From Caldimonas caldifontis (GTDB lineage: Bacteria; Pseudomonadota; Gammaproteobacteria; Burkholderiales; Burkholderiaceae_C), in NCBI RefSeq assembly GCF_002930615.1, contig NZ_PSNX01000001.1, positions 1-64,000 of the forward strand: a stretch of DNA of 64,000 nucleotides, in the 5' to 3' direction. A model generated the notes under the pieces. The model worked only from the letters and a program-made list of their open reading frames with translations. It made no database searches and was not told where the DNA came from. Both the position numbers and the translations under genes were made by a program. Shown piece by piece: positions 62,982 to 64,000 of this stretch. The first letter of the stretch is position 1. Each line of letters begins with the position of its first letter.

Positions 62982-64000
62982 ATGGCGGTGCCCGACGCTG
63001 CGCGCGCCATGGTGCGCTTGGCTGTCGATTGCATGGGCGGCGATCACGGTCCGTCCGTCACGCTGCCGGCCTGCCAGGCTTTTCTGGAGGCGCATCCGCA
63101 CGCCGAACTGATCCTCGTCGGTCGCGCCGAGGCGCTCGCGCCTGCGCGCGGCTGGCCGCGCTGCACACTCGTCGAGGCCAGCGAGGTCGTGGAAATGGAC
63201 GACCCCGTCGAGGTGGCGCTGCGCCGCAAGAAGGACTCGTCCATGCGCGTGGCCATCAGCCAGGTCAAGCCGGGCGAGGGCGGGCAGGCCGCCGCGGATG
63301 CCTGTGTGTCGGCCGGCAACACCGGCGCGCTGATGGCGGTGTCGCGCTACGTGCTCAAGACACTCCAGGGCATCGACCGCCCGGCCATCGCCACGGTAAT
63401 GCCCAATCAGAAGGACGGCTACACCACGGTGCTCGATCTGGGCGCCAACGTCGATTGCGAGCCCGAACATCTGCTGCAGTTCGCGCTGATGGGCAGCGCC
63501 CTGGTGAGTGCGGTGGAGGGCAAGGCCCAGCCTAGCGTGGGTCTGCTCAACATCGGCGAGGAAGCCATCAAGGGCAGCGAAACCATCAAAAAGGCGGGTG
63601 AACTGCTGCGATCGGCGGCCAACGATGGTCATCTGAACTTCTACGGCAACGTGGAAGGCAACGACATCTTCACCGGCCGCACCGACATCGTCGTGTGTGA
63701 CGGCTTCGTGGGCAACGTGGCCTTGAAAACCGCCGAAGGCCTGGCCTCGATGCTCTCCAGCTTCATCAAGCAGGAGTTCACCCGCAACATCTTCACCAAA
63801 CTGGCGGCCATCGTCGCGCTTCCGGTGTTAAATCACTTCAAGAAGCGAGTCGATCACCGTCGCTACAACGGTGCGGCCCTGCTCGGCCTGCGTGGCCTGG
63901 TGTTCAAGAGCCACGGCTCGGCCGACGCCTTCGCGTTCGAGCAGGCCCTGAATCGGGCGTATGATGCGGCCCGAAACCGGTTGCTCGACCGGGTGCACGA
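62982..64000 (+). CDS. plsX: Phosphate acyltransferase PlsX (3' end outside window)
   Basis: 339 codons are visible and the frame runs off the right edge. PlsX makes acyl-phosphate from acyl-ACP for phospholipid synthesis. Motifs: [56 protein letters not shown] and [14 protein letters not shown]-62982 has CGGGAG 5 bases upstream; an internal ATG at 63009 is closer to the family start but has a weaker site. fabH would be expected next. Confidence 0.96.
   Translation, partial: MAVPDAARAMVRLAVDCMGGDHGPSVTLPACQAFLEAHPHAELILVGRAEALAPARGWPRCTLVEASEVVEMDDPVEVALRRKKDSSMRVAISQVKPGEGGQAAADACVSAGNTGALMAVSRYVLKTLQGIDRPAIATVMPNQKDGYTTVLDLGANVDCEPEHLLQFALMGSALVSAVEGKAQPSVGLLNIGEEAIKGSETIKKAGELLRSAANDGHLNFYGNVEGNDIFTGRTDIVVCDGFVGNVALKTAEGLASMLSSFIKQEFTRNIFTKLAAIVALPVLNHFKKRVDHRRYNGAALLGLRGLVFKSHGSADAFAFEQALNRAYDAARNRLLDRVH

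Overview
This is a 64 kb, GC-rich stretch of a betaproteobacterial chromosome, most likely order Burkholderiales (the Rubrivivax/Leptothrix/Comamonadaceae side). That placement is inferred from gene order (lolB-ispE-tRNA-Gln-prs-rplY-pth; ffh-ccsA-pilS-pilR-ampD-nrdA-nrdB; accB-accC-prmA; rpmF-plsX), from a lysine/alanine-rich histone H1-like protein and from protein style. No sequence search was possible. There is no rRNA, insertion sequence, prophage or CRISPR array. Nearly everything is single-copy housekeeping DNA.

Layout. 0-3 kb: end of an unknown gene, an orphan hybrid histidine kinase and a CAU tRNA that looks like tRNA-Ile2. 2.9-8.2 kb: hrcA diverging from nadK-recN-rapZ and a LON-domain gene. 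8.2-12.2 kb (minus): mutM, a dynamin-like GTPase and mutY, which puts a membrane/chromosome-type GTPase between two oxidised-guanine repair glycosylases. 12.3-18.1 kb (plus): TPR protein, lolB, ispE, tRNA-Gln, prs, rplY, pth. 18.2-22.8 kb: ferredoxin, coaD, rsmD, ftsY, a DUF2726 protein and ffh, so both the SRP GTPase and its receptor are here. 22.9-32.5 kb (plus): cytochrome-c assembly protein, pilS-pilR, ampD, and nrdA/nrdB behind a well-formed NrdR-type promoter. 32.7-33.3 kb: histone H1-like gene with internal tandem repeats and strong terminators. 33.3-45.9 kb (minus): a long colinear run covering RNA turnover, FabG, TonB, shikimate pathway (aroE, aroQ), fatty-acid initiation (accB, accC), peptidoglycan (mtgA), thioredoxin-like and methyltransferase genes. 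46-50.8 kb: lipoprotein metalloprotease, FMN-binding oxidase-like protein, lysS. 50.9-59.3 kb (plus): the one accessory-looking block, a compact eight-gene surface-glycan operon (flippase, acyltransferase, two glycosyltransferases, methyltransferase, sugar aminotransferase, small phosphoglycosyltransferase, membrane 4,6-dehydratase). 59.3-64 kb: rhlE, an RsmI-like methylase, maf, yceD, rpmF and the start of plsX, which leads into fatty-acid synthesis.

The most striking pattern not explained by the genes is at the 5' ends. About ten operon-leading genes (hrcA, nadK, mutY, mutM, pth, rsmD, rnb, rhlE, maf, yceD) have a -10-like hexamer ending exactly 6 or 7 bases before the start codon and no Shine-Dalgarno sequence. 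That is the geometry of leaderless mRNAs, and it also settles several start codons. Other regulatory finds are two NrdR-like boxes phased 31 bp apart around the nrdA promoter, a near-consensus promoter hidden inside ispE upstream of tRNA-Gln/prs, and two perfect inverted repeats in intergenic DNA. No wholly new multi-gene system can be demonstrated from sequence reading alone. The glycan operon and the mutM-GTPase-mutY cluster are the best candidates for undescribed biology.
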